Shown: positions 7,309-16,403, numbered from the stretch's first letter. The stretch: DNA of 35,485 nucleotides from Solobacterium sp. UBA3691 (GCA_002372175.1 DFIS01000066.1:1652-37136), one strand, 5' to 3'. The notes: generated from the letters alone by a model not told the origin. Program-made: numbers and translations.

Positions 7309-7832
7309 TGAAAAAGTATTTGATTGTGATCGACATGCAGAAAGACTTTGTTGATGGCGTACTGGGCAGTCCGCAGGCGGTGTCTGCTGTTAGTGAAGTG
7401 GTCCGGGAAGTAACGGATCCTGCCTATACAAAAGTGTTTGCGACAATGGATACCCATACACCTGAATACATGTCGACACTGGAGGGAAAATACCTGCCGG
7501 TGCCGCACTGCATCAGGGATACGGAAGGCTGGCAGATCAACGGACAGATCGCGGAAGCTCTGCAGAAAAGAGATGCCGTGATCGTGGAAAAGGGCACCTT
7601 CGGCAGTACTGACATGGCTGTGCAGATCGCTGCCGAGAACCCGGATGAGATCACGCTCTGCGGTGTCTGCACGGATATCTGCGTCATATCCAATGCACTG
7701 CTGCTGAGGGCATATCTGCCGAATACGGAGATCCGCGTCAAGGCAATTGCCTGTGCGGGGACAACACCGGAAAACCATGAGGCAGCTCTGAAAGTCATGA
7801 AAAGCTGCCAGATCGTAACAGAGGAGGAATAA
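7308..7832 (+). CDS. pncA: Nicotinamidase
   Basis: Hydrolyses nicotinamide to nicotinate and ammonia, the entry step of the salvage pathway in this operon. It belongs to the isochorismatase-like cysteine hydrolases. The likely triad is D9 (VIDMQKDF), K95 (VEKGTFGSTD) and nucleophile C125 within GVCTDICV. The 174 residues are typical for a short bacterial nicotinamidase. GGAGG at 7296-7300 lies 7 nt ahead of the ATG, which overlaps the nrtR stop by one base. Related isochorismatase-family enzymes have similar motifs, but the neighbours make nicotinamidase the clear choice. Confidence 0.93.
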   Translation: MKKYLIVIDMQKDFVDGVLGSPQAVSAVSEVVREVTDPAYTKVFATMDTHTPEYMSTLEGKYLPVPHCIRDTEGWQINGQIAEALQKRDAVIVEKGTFGSTDMAVQIAAENPDEITLCGVCTDICVISNALLLRAYLPNTEIRVKAIACAGTTPENHEAALKVMKSCQIVTEEE

Positions 7833-7834
7833 AG

Positions 7835-9355
7835 ATGAGCAGAATACAGGCGGAACCGTTTATCGCAGATGAAGAGTATGAAAACCCTGCGATGATCACA
7901 GATTTCTATGAATTTACCATGGCCAATTCGCTCTTTCTGCACGGATACAAGGATACCGTCATGGTCTTTGACATGTTCTTCAGAAAGAACCCCGACGACA
8001 AGGGATATGCGATCAGTGCCGGACAGGCAAAGCTCACGAAGTTTCTGCTGAACTATCACTTTACCGAAAAGGATCTGATCTATCTGCGCTATAAGGGCAT
8101 GAGTGAAGAATTCCTCGAGTATCTCCGGACATACCGCTGGAAGGGAACGATGTATGCACTGCCTGAAGGTACGGTATGTTATCCGCAGGTACCGATGGTG
8201 CGTATCGAGTGCGATATGACCGGAGCGATCCTGATCGAGACATATCTCCTGCAGACGATGAACTTCCATTCCCTGATCGCGACCAAGGCAACACGTATTT
8301 CCGGACTCAGCACGCATACACCGCGCAATGTCATGGAATTCGGTACCCGAAGAGCACAGGGAGCTTCCGCCAGCATCGACGGTGCGTATGCTTCGATCCT
8401 CGGCGGGTGTATCGGTACCGCCAACTGTCTGGCAGAGATGCAGTTCGGACCGGATGTGCCGGCAGTCGGAACCATCGCCCACAGCTTCATCGAATTCTTC
8501 CCGACCGAGATGGATGCCTTCAGAGCATATGCAGAGACCTATCCCGACAATGTATCCTTACTGCTGGATACCTACAATATCTTTGACAGCGGTCTGCCGA
8601 ATCTGATCAAACTCGATGATGAGCTGATCGCCAAATATCCGGATGATCCCAATAAGAGAGTAAAGAGCGCCCGTATCGATTCCGGTGACCTGGCCCACGG
8701 ATACAAGCGTCTGCGCAAGGCACTGGACAAAGCCGGCAAGTCATACGTGAAGATCGTAGCGTCCAACTCGCTGGATGAAAACAAGATGGCAGATATGGAA
8801 CTCTATGAGAATGCGCACTTTGATTCCTACGGTGTTGGTGAAAAACTGATTACCTCGGCCACAGATCCGGTCTTCGGCGGTGTATACAAACTGGTGGCGG
8901 TAAAGACACCGGAAGGTGAGTATATCCCCAAGATGAAGTGCTCCGATTCGGCTTCCAAGGCGATCATTCCCGGCAAGCTGATGGCATGGCGTGTCTTTGA
9001 TGAGGAAGGCAAAGGACAGTGCGACATCATTGCCATGGATGATGAAGAGATCCATGCCGGAGAGAAGATCGAAGTGATCAATCTTGACCCGGATGCTTTT
9101 GATCCGGTCAAGGTACTGACACCGGTGAGTGTAGAGAAGCTGCTGGTGCCGTTTATCGTTGACGGTGAACTGGTCAGAGAACTGCCGGATATCAAGGCGA
9201 AGAAGGCATATATCCGTGATCAGCTGGAGAATAAGGTATGGGAGAGCGAACTGCGTCCGCAGATGCCGCATACCCACTATGTTGATCTGACACACAAGGT
9301 TGCAGAGACACGTGAGATGATGTATCAGAAGCTGCACGGAGGAACGATCCGGTGA
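7835..9355 (+). CDS. pncB: Nicotinate phosphoribosyltransferase
   Basis: Joins nicotinate and PRPP to give nicotinate mononucleotide, with ATP hydrolysis in the studied enzymes. At 506 residues it fits the longer NAPRTase type. Family motifs seen are TDFYEFTMANS near the N-terminus, EFGTRRAQG (about 168-176), RIDSGD (280-285) and the phosphate-binding region SFxSYGVGEKLITS-like (DSYGVGEKL). AGAGGAGG just upstream supports the ATG at 7835, two nt after the pncA stop. Its last 4 nt overlap the GTG start of the next gene, so translation is probably coupled. Confidence 0.95.
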   Translation: MSRIQAEPFIADEEYENPAMITDFYEFTMANSLFLHGYKDTVMVFDMFFRKNPDDKGYAISAGQAKLTKFLLNYHFTEKDLIYLRYKGMSEEFLEYLRTYRWKGTMYALPEGTVCYPQVPMVRIECDMTGAILIETYLLQTMNFHSLIATKATRISGLSTHTPRNVMEFGTRRAQGASASIDGAYASILGGCIGTANCLAEMQFGPDVPAVGTIAHSFIEFFPTEMDAFRAYAETYPDNVSLLLDTYNIFDSGLPNLIKLDDELIAKYPDDPNKRVKSARIDSGDLAHGYKRLRKALDKAGKSYVKIVASNSLDENKMADMELYENAHFDSYGVGEKLITSATDPVFGGVYKLVAVKTPEGEYIPKMKCSDSASKAIIPGKLMAWRVFDEEGKGQCDIIAMDDEEIHAGEKIEVINLDPDAFDPVKVLTPVSVEKLLVPFIVDGELVRELPDIKAKKAYIRDQLENKVWESELRPQMPHTHYVDLTHKVAETREMMYQKLHGGTIR

Positions 9356-9966
9356 GAGCACTCTTCTATGGAGGTGCCTTCAATCCTGTAACACTGGCTC
9401 ATATCGAACTGGCAGATCATGTGCGTAAGACCCTTGGTTTTGACAAGGTACTGTATGTCCCCAGCAAGATGTCCTATATCACCGGTGATGAGAAGAAGGA
9501 TATCCTCTGCAGTGATCTGAACAGGGTGGCCATGTTACAGGCATGTGCAGAGACAAGACCGTGGATGGATGTCAGCGAGATCGAGCTCAGACAGGACGTA
9601 CAGCCGCGTACCTACATCACCATGTGCAGACTGCGTGAGGAAGGATATGAACTGAAGCTGCTGACAGGCAGTGACTGGCTGACAAAGCTGCAGAGCGGGT
9701 GGCTCTACATTGACGAGATCTGTCATGAATTCGGTATCGTCATGATGCAGAGAAATCATGATCCGGTAGAAAAGATCATTGCCGAAGATCCGTACCTGCA
9801 TTCGTTATCACCGTATATTACAGCCGTACCGGTGCCGGAGGATTACCAGCATATCTCTTCGACAAAGGTCAGAACAATGATCAGAAATAGGGCAGACAGC
9901 GAGGAACTGCTGAAGTATGTACCGCGGGAGATCATCCCGTATCTGCCCGAAGGAGGCTCAAAATGA
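9352..9966 (+). CDS. nadD: Nicotinate-nucleotide adenylyltransferase (variant active-site motif)
   Basis: Predicted to adenylate nicotinate mononucleotide to deamido-NAD, the step between its two neighbours. At 204 residues it has the nucleotidyltransferase fold, with GGAFNP at the N-terminus and ISSTKVR near the C-terminus, both typical of NadD. The usual HxGH motif reads TLAH here (T14, H17): the first His is Thr and the Gly is Ala. The gene starts with GTG, overlapping the pncB stop by 4 nt (GTGA), and no ATG lies near enough to replace it. Assignment rests on the two motifs plus operon position; a related cytidylyltransferase-type activity is the alternative. Confidence 0.85.
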   Translation: MRALFYGGAFNPVTLAHIELADHVRKTLGFDKVLYVPSKMSYITGDEKKDILCSDLNRVAMLQACAETRPWMDVSEIELRQDVQPRTYITMCRLREEGYELKLLTGSDWLTKLQSGWLYIDEICHEFGIVMMQRNHDPVEKIIAEDPYLHSLSPYITAVPVPEDYQHISSTKVRTMIRNRADSEELLKYVPREIIPYLPEGGSK

Positions 9967-11918
9967 ACCAGACAATGCTGAAAGTAACCGCCTGTGTACC
10001 GGATGTCCGTATATCCGATGCTGTTTACAATACCGATGCCATCCTGCAGATCCTGAAGGCATACGAGGGAAACGGACTTCTGGTCTTTCCCGAGCTCTGT
10101 CTCAGCGGGTATACCTGCGGTGATCTCTTTTATCAGGAATATCTGCTGAAAAGCTGTGCCGAAGGTTTGTGCAGGATCGCCAAAGAGAGTGCTGCACACC
10201 CGGGTGTAACGGCCGTTGTCGGTCTGCCTGTCAGACGACACGACGGCATCTATGATGCGGCTGCTGTTGTATCCGGGGGAGAGATATGCGGCATCGTACC
10301 GAAATGTGAACTGCTTGCGCATGACGGTCACAGCGAAGGGCATATCTTCATGTCCGGAAAGAAGGCAATCGGCAGTACCGTGAATATCGGCGGCAGGGAA
10401 GTACCGTTTGGTATCGATCTGCTGTTTGAAGATACCGAAAACGGAATCATACTGGGAACGGAGATCGGCAGTGATGTCTTCAGCGCCGACCGTCCGTCTG
10501 TACATCTGTCCCTGGCCGGGGCGGAGGTGATCGCAGTTCCTTCAGCACTGCCCGCAGGCGCCGGAAGAGCGCAGAAACGCCGGCAGTATCTGCAGGATGC
10601 CTCAGCCTCAGTACACAGCGCATATGTGTATGCCTCAGCAGGCACCGGAGAAAGCAGTACCGATATGGTATTTGCCGGTGAGACCGTGATCTCCGCAAAC
10701 GGCAGGATCCTTCATGCGAATGACTTCCCGCAGACATATCCGTATATGTGTTCAAAGATCATTGACCTGACCATGATCCGTCATGACAGACTGGAAGAAG
10801 CATCCTTCCGCGGTGAAGATGAGGGCTGGTACCGACGTATGCCGGTATCCCTCAAAACCCTGGACAATGCCTCGGATACGGTCAGCACGTTAACAGAAAA
10901 GCTGAAGGCTGAAGGCTTTGCGCCGCAAAGATATCCGTATATTCCGGGAGCTGAAGCAGAGCGGAATGAACGCATGCTGGAGATCCTGCAGATCCAGGCC
11001 CAGGGACTTGCGACGAGGCTCAGAAAGACCGGGATCAGACAGGCTGTGCTGGGTATCTCCGGCGGCCTTGACAGTACGCTGGCACTGATCGTCTGCGCCG
11101 AGACACGAAAGCTGATCCCCGATCTGAACATTCTGGCGATCACGATGCCCTCGGAAGGCAATACCTCCTCAGCGACCTATGACAATGCGACAAAGCTCAT
11201 GCATGCCTTCAATGCTGAGATGAGAGAAATACCGATCAGAAAGACGGTCACCTCACATCTTCTGGATATCCGTGAGAGTGCGGAATACCAGGGCAGCAGT
11301 GATACGACATATGAAAATGCCCAGGCCCGCATGCGTACGATGATCCTGATGGATGCCGCAAATGAGACCGGGGGACTGGTCGTCGGCACCGGCGATCTCT
11401 CCGAACTGGCTCTTGGCTGGTGCACATACAACGGCGATCATATGTCCATGTACGATGTCAATGCGGATATCCCCAAGACACTGGTACAGGAACTGTGCAG
11501 ATACTATGCGGAGAAACATCCCGGTGATATCGGTGATGTGCTTACCGCGGTGACGGAAACACCGATCTCTCCCGAGCTGACACCGAACAGGGAGGGACAG
11601 ATCGCCCAGAAGACAGAAGATCATGTCGGACGTTATGATGTGAACGATTTCATCATGTATCATCTGCTGAGATTCGGCATGTCTCCCTCAAAACTTGCGG
11701 TCTATGTTCTCTGTGCCTATCCGGAGCTCGGTATTGAAGATGTCAGACAGGCCCTGCAGAGATTCTTCCGCCGCTTCTGGTCGCAGCAGTTCAAACGCAG
11801 CTGTATGCCTGACGGTCCGAAGACGGGAAGGACGGGTCTCAGTCCCCGCGGCGGATGGCAAATGCCCAGCGATGCTTCTTCCGCAATGTTTCTGAAGGAG
11901 ATCGGAGAAATTCAATGA
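9963..11918 (+). CDS. nadE: NAD synthetase, glutaminase-fused form with missing catalytic Cys
   Basis: Amidates deamido-NAD to NAD using ATP. The 651 residues comprise an N-terminal nitrilase-like glutaminase domain (about 1-290) and a C-terminal synthetase domain with the PP-loop SGGLDS (366-371), GTGDLSELALGW and DVNADIPKTLV. In the glutaminase domain E44 (FPELCLSGY) and K114 (IVPK) of the Glu-Lys-Cys triad are present, but the motif normally reading EICED is EIGSD, with Gly at 169 (codon GGC at 10467-10469). The glutaminase half is therefore probably inactive and the enzyme may rely on free ammonia, which PncA also releases. The start overlaps the nadD stop by 4 nt (ATGA) and the end overlaps the HAD gene by 4 nt. 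Confidence 0.95.
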   Translation: MNQTMLKVTACVPDVRISDAVYNTDAILQILKAYEGNGLLVFPELCLSGYTCGDLFYQEYLLKSCAEGLCRIAKESAAHPGVTAVVGLPVRRHDGIYDAAAVVSGGEICGIVPKCELLAHDGHSEGHIFMSGKKAIGSTVNIGGREVPFGIDLLFEDTENGIILGTEIGSDVFSADRPSVHLSLAGAEVIAVPSALPAGAGRAQKRRQYLQDASASVHSAYVYASAGTGESSTDMVFAGETVISANGRILHANDFPQTYPYMCSKIIDLTMIRHDRLEEASFRGEDEGWYRRMPVSLKTLDNASDTVSTLTEKLKAEGFAPQRYPYIPGAEAERNERMLEILQIQAQGLATRLRKTGIRQAVLGISGGLDSTLALIVCAETRKLIPDLNILAITMPSEGNTSSATYDNATKLMHAFNAEMREIPIRKTVTSHLLDIRESAEYQGSSDTTYENAQARMRTMILMDAANETGGLVVGTGDLSELALGWCTYNGDHMSMYDVNADIPKTLVQELCRYYAEKHPGDIGDVLTAVTETPISPELTPNREGQIAQKTEDHVGRYDVNDFIMYHLLRFGMSPSKLAVYVLCAYPELGIEDVRQALQRFFRRFWSQQFKRSCMPDGPKTGRTGLSPRGGWQMPSDASSAMFLKEIGEIQ

Positions 11919-12550
11919 CCGGCAGGATGATCGTCTGGGATTATAACGGTACGATCCTGGATGATACGGAGATCTGTCTGGAGATCGAAAACCGCATGCT
12001 GAGGGAAAGGGGACTGCCCAATCCCGTGACTCTTGAGGATTACCGGAGGAACTTTGGTTTTCCTGTGATCAACTATTACTACCGCATCGGTTATACATTT
12101 GAGACCGAGACGTATGAAGAAGTATCGGATGAGTTCAATCTTCTGTACGAGCAGGAGTTTCCGCGGATGAAACTGGCTGAGGGCTTTCTTCCGTTTATTG
12201 ATGATGCCTGTGCGAAAGGATATGAACATGTGATCGTATCTGCTTCCCGTCAGGATAAGCTTGAACGGCAGTGTGAAACTTTGGGTATCAGTTCGTATTT
12301 CACGGAACTGATCGGTATAGATGATCATCTGGCAGGCAGTAAGATCGACAAGGCTCTGGCCTGGCAGCAGCGCACCGGCTATGATCCCAAAGATATGATC
12401 TATATCGGTGATACTGTGCATGATCTTGAGACGGCTGCTGCTCTCGGCATTACGAATTACTGGCTGATCGCCTGCGGACATCAGGCCGAAGAGGTACTGC
12501 GCAGAGAGACGGACAGAGTCGTCACATCATTCAAAGATATTAAAATATAA
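11915..12550 (+). CDS. HAD-superfamily phosphatase at the end of the NAD operon
   Basis: A 211-residue member of the phosphoglycolate-phosphatase-like HAD group. Motif I reads WDYNGTILDD, with nucleophile D9 and Asn at position 11 where Asp is usual; a subset of HAD proteins has this Asn. Motif II is VIVSAS, motif III is the Lys in GSKIDKAL, and motif IV is YIGDTVHDLE. A helical cap sits between motifs I and II. The start is the ATG overlapping the nadE stop (ATGA); a longer frame beginning at 11855 lies inside nadE and lacks a ribosome site. The substrate is unknown. Its place suggests a nucleotide or pyridine-related phosphate, which is inference only. Confidence 0.85.
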   Translation: MTGRMIVWDYNGTILDDTEICLEIENRMLRERGLPNPVTLEDYRRNFGFPVINYYYRIGYTFETETYEEVSDEFNLLYEQEFPRMKLAEGFLPFIDDACAKGYEHVIVSASRQDKLERQCETLGISSYFTELIGIDDHLAGSKIDKALAWQQRTGYDPKDMIYIGDTVHDLETAAALGITNYWLIACGHQAEEVLRRETDRVVTSFKDIKI

Positions 12551-12651
12551 GGCATATCTCACAGAAACGGATATAATATACATATCGGAGAAAATGATGA
12601 GATACAGACCGGCTGAAATACATTGCGCATACGGCAGTACAGGGAGGACAT

Positions 12652-14070
12652 ATGCTGTTTAATTCCTGGCAGTTTGCGGTATTCCTGCCGGTCGTTTTTG
12701 CGTTATTCTGGGCACTTCCTAAGCATCTGCGGCCTCTGGTGCTGCTTTGTTCGGGGTATGTTTACTTTGCCTTCGGAGGACTGCGCTATACGGTCCTTTT
12801 AGCGTTTATCACGCTCGTCTCGTATGTTTCCGCTGCTTTGATCGAAAAGAACCGGGAGAAGGCCGGGACAGTGCTGCTCATCAGTCTGGTGCTGAATTTC
12901 GGTATCCTCTTTATCTACAAGTACTTTAACTTTTTCTCGGTCTCGCTGAGCAGTCTTTTCGGCAGACAGGGGCTGACACTGGATCTTCTGCTTCCGGCCG
13001 GAATCTCTTTCTTTACGTTCAGTACGGCATCCTATATGATCGATGTTTACCGCGGAAAGCTTCGTGCGGAGCGTTCACTGGTGAACTATGCGGCATATGT
13101 GGCATACTTTCCGAAGCTTCTGGCAGGTCCCATCGAACGGGCAGAACCGTTCCTTGCACAGCTGAAGGAAGCGAAGGATTTCGATGAAAAACAGGCCATG
13201 TACGGGGTCAGGCTGATAGTCTGGGGCTTGTTCAAGAAGATGGTTATCGCCGATACCCTGGCAAAGTATGTCAATCTTGTCTATGCGGATGTACACGGCT
13301 TTGCGGGCGGTACGCTGTTTGCGGCAGCTTTCTTCTATACCGTACAGATCTATTGTGATTTCTCCGGATATTCCGATATTGCCATGGGTGTATCCGATCT
13401 CTTCGGCATCCGGCTTGCGGATAACTTCCGAAATCCCTACATGGCACAGAGTATTCAGGGCTTCTGGAGGCGCTGGCATATTTCTTTGTCTTCCTGGTTC
13501 CGTGATTATATCTATATTCCTCTCGGCGGCAGCCGGAAGGGTGAACTGCGTACAGCACTGAATACGATGATCGTCTTCCTGGTCAGCGGTCTCTGGCATG
13601 GTGCGAACTGGACATTTATTCTGTGGGGACTGATCCACGGTCTTGCGCAGGTCATTGAACGGAAGCTTGGTATCGGCAGGAAAGAGTCAGACCGTTTCCT
13701 CGGACGCTGGGGCAGACGTCTTCTTGTCTTTGCGTTTGCGTTACTCACATGGATCTTCTTCCGTGCCGATTCGATCTCTGATGCGCTCTATGTCGTTACA
13801 CATCTGTTCAGCGGTATTGCCAGTCCCATCCGCTATCTGCGTACAGCATATGCACAGCTGGGCATCGATTCCTATACCGTGCTGTGTCTGCCGTACATGT
13901 TCCTGGTGTTATTCATCTTTGAGGTGAAGGCGGTGAAGAAGGATCCTGTGGCTGCTGTCGGGGAGATGGGCAGAGTGAAGCAGTTTATCTTCTGTCTTCT
14001 GTTTGTGCTGATGTTTATCATGGTGCTGCCGGTGCGTTCAAGCAACGAGTTCCTGTACTTTAAGTTCTGA
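12652..14070 (+). CDS. MBOAT-family O-acyltransferase (AlgI/DltB-like)
   Basis: Polytopic membrane protein of 472 residues, expected to pass acyl groups (often acetyl) across the membrane to a surface glycan or teichoic acid. The N-terminus starts with MLFNSWQF, typical of AlgI-like MBOATs, and there are about ten hydrophobic spans. Both conserved histidines are visible: H276 in FWRRWHISLSSWFRDYIYIPLGG-type sequence and H316 in SGLWHGANW. AGGGAGG (12640-12646) lies 5 nt upstream of the start. A TATAAT (12572-12577) upstream lacks a good -35. The next gene overlaps by one base and encodes an SGNH-like partner, the usual arrangement in alginate, peptidoglycan and other O-acetylation systems. 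Confidence 0.92.
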   Translation: MLFNSWQFAVFLPVVFALFWALPKHLRPLVLLCSGYVYFAFGGLRYTVLLAFITLVSYVSAALIEKNREKAGTVLLISLVLNFGILFIYKYFNFFSVSLSSLFGRQGLTLDLLLPAGISFFTFSTASYMIDVYRGKLRAERSLVNYAAYVAYFPKLLAGPIERAEPFLAQLKEAKDFDEKQAMYGVRLIVWGLFKKMVIADTLAKYVNLVYADVHGFAGGTLFAAAFFYTVQIYCDFSGYSDIAMGVSDLFGIRLADNFRNPYMAQSIQGFWRRWHISLSSWFRDYIYIPLGGSRKGELRTALNTMIVFLVSGLWHGANWTFILWGLIHGLAQVIERKLGIGRKESDRFLGRWGRRLLVFAFALLTWIFFRADSISDALYVVTHLFSGIASPIRYLRTAYAQLGIDSYTVLCLPYMFLVLFIFEVKAVKKDPVAAVGEMGRVKQFIFCLLFVLMFIMVLPVRSSNEFLYFKF

Positions 14071-15032
14071 TGTCTATGGAAATGAAACGTTTTCTTAAAA
14101 AGATCGGCTTGTTTCTGCTGGTGCTGATACTGACTGTCTGCGGCTGTACAGCGCTGTTTTTCGGCGTTGTTCCGCCGGAATACGTCAGGATATATACACA
14201 GGCCATGGTCGACAAGGTCGATCGTCTCGAAAGCATAGAGGGCCCCAGGATCGTGCTTGTCGGCAATTCCAACCTGGCGTTCGGCATTGATTCGGCGAAG
14301 ATCGAGGAAGCCTTCGGTATCCCGGTCGTGAATATGGGCATGCACGGCGGTTTCGGCAATGCGTTTGATGAACAGGTATGCACACTGGATGTACATGAAG
14401 GGGATCTCTATGTGATCGCGCATAATACATACAGTGATGATGATATGATCCCGAATCCCGAGCTTGTCTGGATGACGATCGAGAATTATCCCGAGCTGCA
14501 CCGGCTGATCCGCCGCAAGGATTATATGAACATGGCCAGAGCTTTCCCGCGGTACGCCTTCAAGGCAACCGTCAAGTGGGTGCGGGAGAAGATCAGCGGT
14601 CATGAAGTTTTTGTGGACGGCACCGACGGATTCATGTCCAGGGCTGCCTTCAACGAGTACGGAGATGATGTCTATCCGCGTCCGGAGAATGATTTCCTGT
14701 TTACGGAGGGAAGTGTACCGCTGCCGCAGATCAATGATGCCTGTGTGAACAGACTGAATGAACTGAAGGCATGGCTGAATGCCCGGGGGGCTGAGATGGT
14801 CATTGCCGCATATCCGATCGGTGATGGTGAATATACTCCGGCAAGAGAAGAATATATCGCTTTCCAGCAGGAACTGGCAGACAGGCTGGATGCGGAAGTG
14901 ATCTCTGAGTTTACCGATTATTTCTATGATTACAGTCTGTTCTTCGACAGCAACCTGCATCTGACCGATGAAGGCGTAAAGCTGCGGACAGCACAGCTGA
15001 TCAGGGATCTTACAAAAGTGATCAAACCATAG
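14070..15032 (+). CDS. Membrane-anchored SGNH-like protein, partner of the MBOAT
   Basis: A 320-residue protein with an N-terminal hydrophobic helix (about 12-34, containing CGC) and an extracytoplasmic domain. It has an SGNH-type nucleophile motif GNSNLAFG with Ser at 67 and a C-terminal block DSNLHL with D293 and H297, as in acyl-transferring or esterase partners of MBOAT proteins (AlgJ, PatB and DltD are analogues). It probably finishes the transfer of the acyl group to the acceptor outside the cell. The TGATG junction joins it to the upstream gene. In-frame ATGs at 14076 and 14082 are possible alternative starts. The acceptor polymer cannot be told from this sequence. Confidence 0.8.
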   Translation: MSMEMKRFLKKIGLFLLVLILTVCGCTALFFGVVPPEYVRIYTQAMVDKVDRLESIEGPRIVLVGNSNLAFGIDSAKIEEAFGIPVVNMGMHGGFGNAFDEQVCTLDVHEGDLYVIAHNTYSDDDMIPNPELVWMTIENYPELHRLIRRKDYMNMARAFPRYAFKATVKWVREKISGHEVFVDGTDGFMSRAAFNEYGDDVYPRPENDFLFTEGSVPLPQINDACVNRLNELKAWLNARGAEMVIAAYPIGDGEYTPAREEYIAFQQELADRLDAEVISEFTDYFYDYSLFFDSNLHLTDEGVKLRTAQLIRDLTKVIKP

Positions 15033-15059
15033 TATGGATGAATAGAAAGAGGTAATGTT

Positions 15060-16397
15060 ATGAACAATATGCGTCCGCTCAGTGCAGAAGATCTTTCTCT
15101 GATGGAAGAAAGCTATCTGGCTGATGAAAAAGCACGTATCGTCAGAAATGCCCTGACAAACAACGACATCGCAAAGATCTCTTCTGTCTTTGAGGCCGAA
15201 GTACAGAACCCGTTCATGTTTTCGATCGACATCAAGACAATGCCGGCAACCAACCAGAAGCGTTCCGGCAGATGCTGGATCTTCTCCTCGCTGAATGTGC
15301 TCAGGGAGATGATCGCAAAGAAGTATCATATTGAGAACTTTGAACTGTCCCAGAACTTTATTACATTCTATGACAAGCTGGAGAAGGTAAACTGGTTCCT
15401 TGAGGCTGTACTGCAGGAGGTGGATACACCGTTCGCTGATGAGACGATGCGCTATCTGATGGAGACTGTAACCAATGACGGCGGTCAGTGGGATATGATG
15501 GTCTCTGTCGTCAAGAAGTACGGTCTCTGTCCGAAGACAGCGATGCCGGAGACATTCCAGTCCTCCAATACCCAGGGCATGATGCGCCTGATCAACGGCC
15601 GTCTGCGCAAGTTTGCGGCTGACAGTAAGAAGCTGGCTGCGGAAGGCAGAAAAGAAGAACTGACAGACCTGAAACAGAAGTGTCTGAGAGAGTGCTACGG
15701 CGTGCTGTGCAGCTGTCTTGGTGTACCGCCGAAGAGCTTCACATTTGAATATGTGGATGAAAAGAAGAAATACCATGCGGTATATGATGTGACACCGAAG
15801 CAGTTCTATGAGAAGTATCTCGGCACCGATCTCGATGATTATGTCGGCATCATCAACGGTCCTACGGCAGATAAACCTTTCCATAAGATGTATACCGTCA
15901 AGTATCTTGGCAATGTCGTAGACGGCAATCCTGTTTCCTATCTGAATCTGCCGATGAACGAGTTCAAGAAACTGATCATCGATCAGCTGAAGGACGGCAG
16001 TATCGTCTGGTTTGGCTGTGATGCCGGCAAGGATATCAACCGTGACAGCGGTTTATGGGATGACGGACAGTTTGACTATGCCGGTACCTTTGACATGGAT
16101 CTTGAGATGACCAAGGCAGAGATGCTTGACGCAAGACACAGCGCGATGAACCATGCGATGGTATTGACCGGTGTCAATCTTGTCAAGGGCAAACCCAACC
16201 GCTGGAAGATCGAGAACTCCTGGGGTGATCAGGTAGCCCATGCCGGATATTATATCTGCACCGATACATGGTTTGACAAATATGTCTTTGAGGCAGTTGT
16301 GCACAGGAAGTATCTGAATGCCAAACAGACAAAGGCACTGAAGAGCGAGCCTGTTGTTCTGCAGCCCTGGGATCCGTTTGGATCACTTGCGGATTAA
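15060..16397 (+). CDS. pepC: Aminopeptidase C / bleomycin hydrolase-type C1 peptidase
   Basis: Cytoplasmic cysteine aminopeptidase, hexameric in studied members, that trims peptides. The 445 residues match PepC. The catalytic set is visible: C72 in NQKRSGRCWIF, H365 in MNHAMVLTG and N386 in ENSWGD. The protein ends with a short tail past the C1 domain, which in this family reaches into the active site and limits it to aminopeptidase action. AGAGGT (15047-15052) supports the start. It lies 27 nt after the SGNH gene and is followed by a strong terminator. Confidence 0.95.
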   Translation: MNNMRPLSAEDLSLMEESYLADEKARIVRNALTNNDIAKISSVFEAEVQNPFMFSIDIKTMPATNQKRSGRCWIFSSLNVLREMIAKKYHIENFELSQNFITFYDKLEKVNWFLEAVLQEVDTPFADETMRYLMETVTNDGGQWDMMVSVVKKYGLCPKTAMPETFQSSNTQGMMRLINGRLRKFAADSKKLAAEGRKEELTDLKQKCLRECYGVLCSCLGVPPKSFTFEYVDEKKKYHAVYDVTPKQFYEKYLGTDLDDYVGIINGPTADKPFHKMYTVKYLGNVVDGNPVSYLNLPMNEFKKLIIDQLKDGSIVWFGCDAGKDINRDSGLWDDGQFDYAGTFDMDLEMTKAEMLDARHSAMNHAMVLTGVNLVKGKPNRWKIENSWGDQVAHAGYYICTDTWFDKYVFEAVVHRKYLNAKQTKALKSEPVVLQPWDPFGSLAD

Positions 16398-16403
16398 GTA
16401 TGC

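Noticed and set aside
11855..11914. Upstream start for the HAD gene
   Set aside because: Lies within nadE, lacks a ribosome site and adds 20 unrelated residues; the ATGA junction at 11915 fits the operon pattern.
12594..12662. Short ATG frame of about 22 codons ahead of the MBOAT gene
   Set aside because: No ribosome site, no family resemblance, and it runs out of frame into the MBOAT start; treated as untranslated leader.
13872..15884. 670-codon open frame on the minus strand
   Set aside because: It lies antisense to the MBOAT end, the SGNH gene and half of pepC, all of which have clear family motifs. The translation is rich in His, Ile and Arg in the way expected of a reverse-frame shadow, and no ribosome site precedes it.
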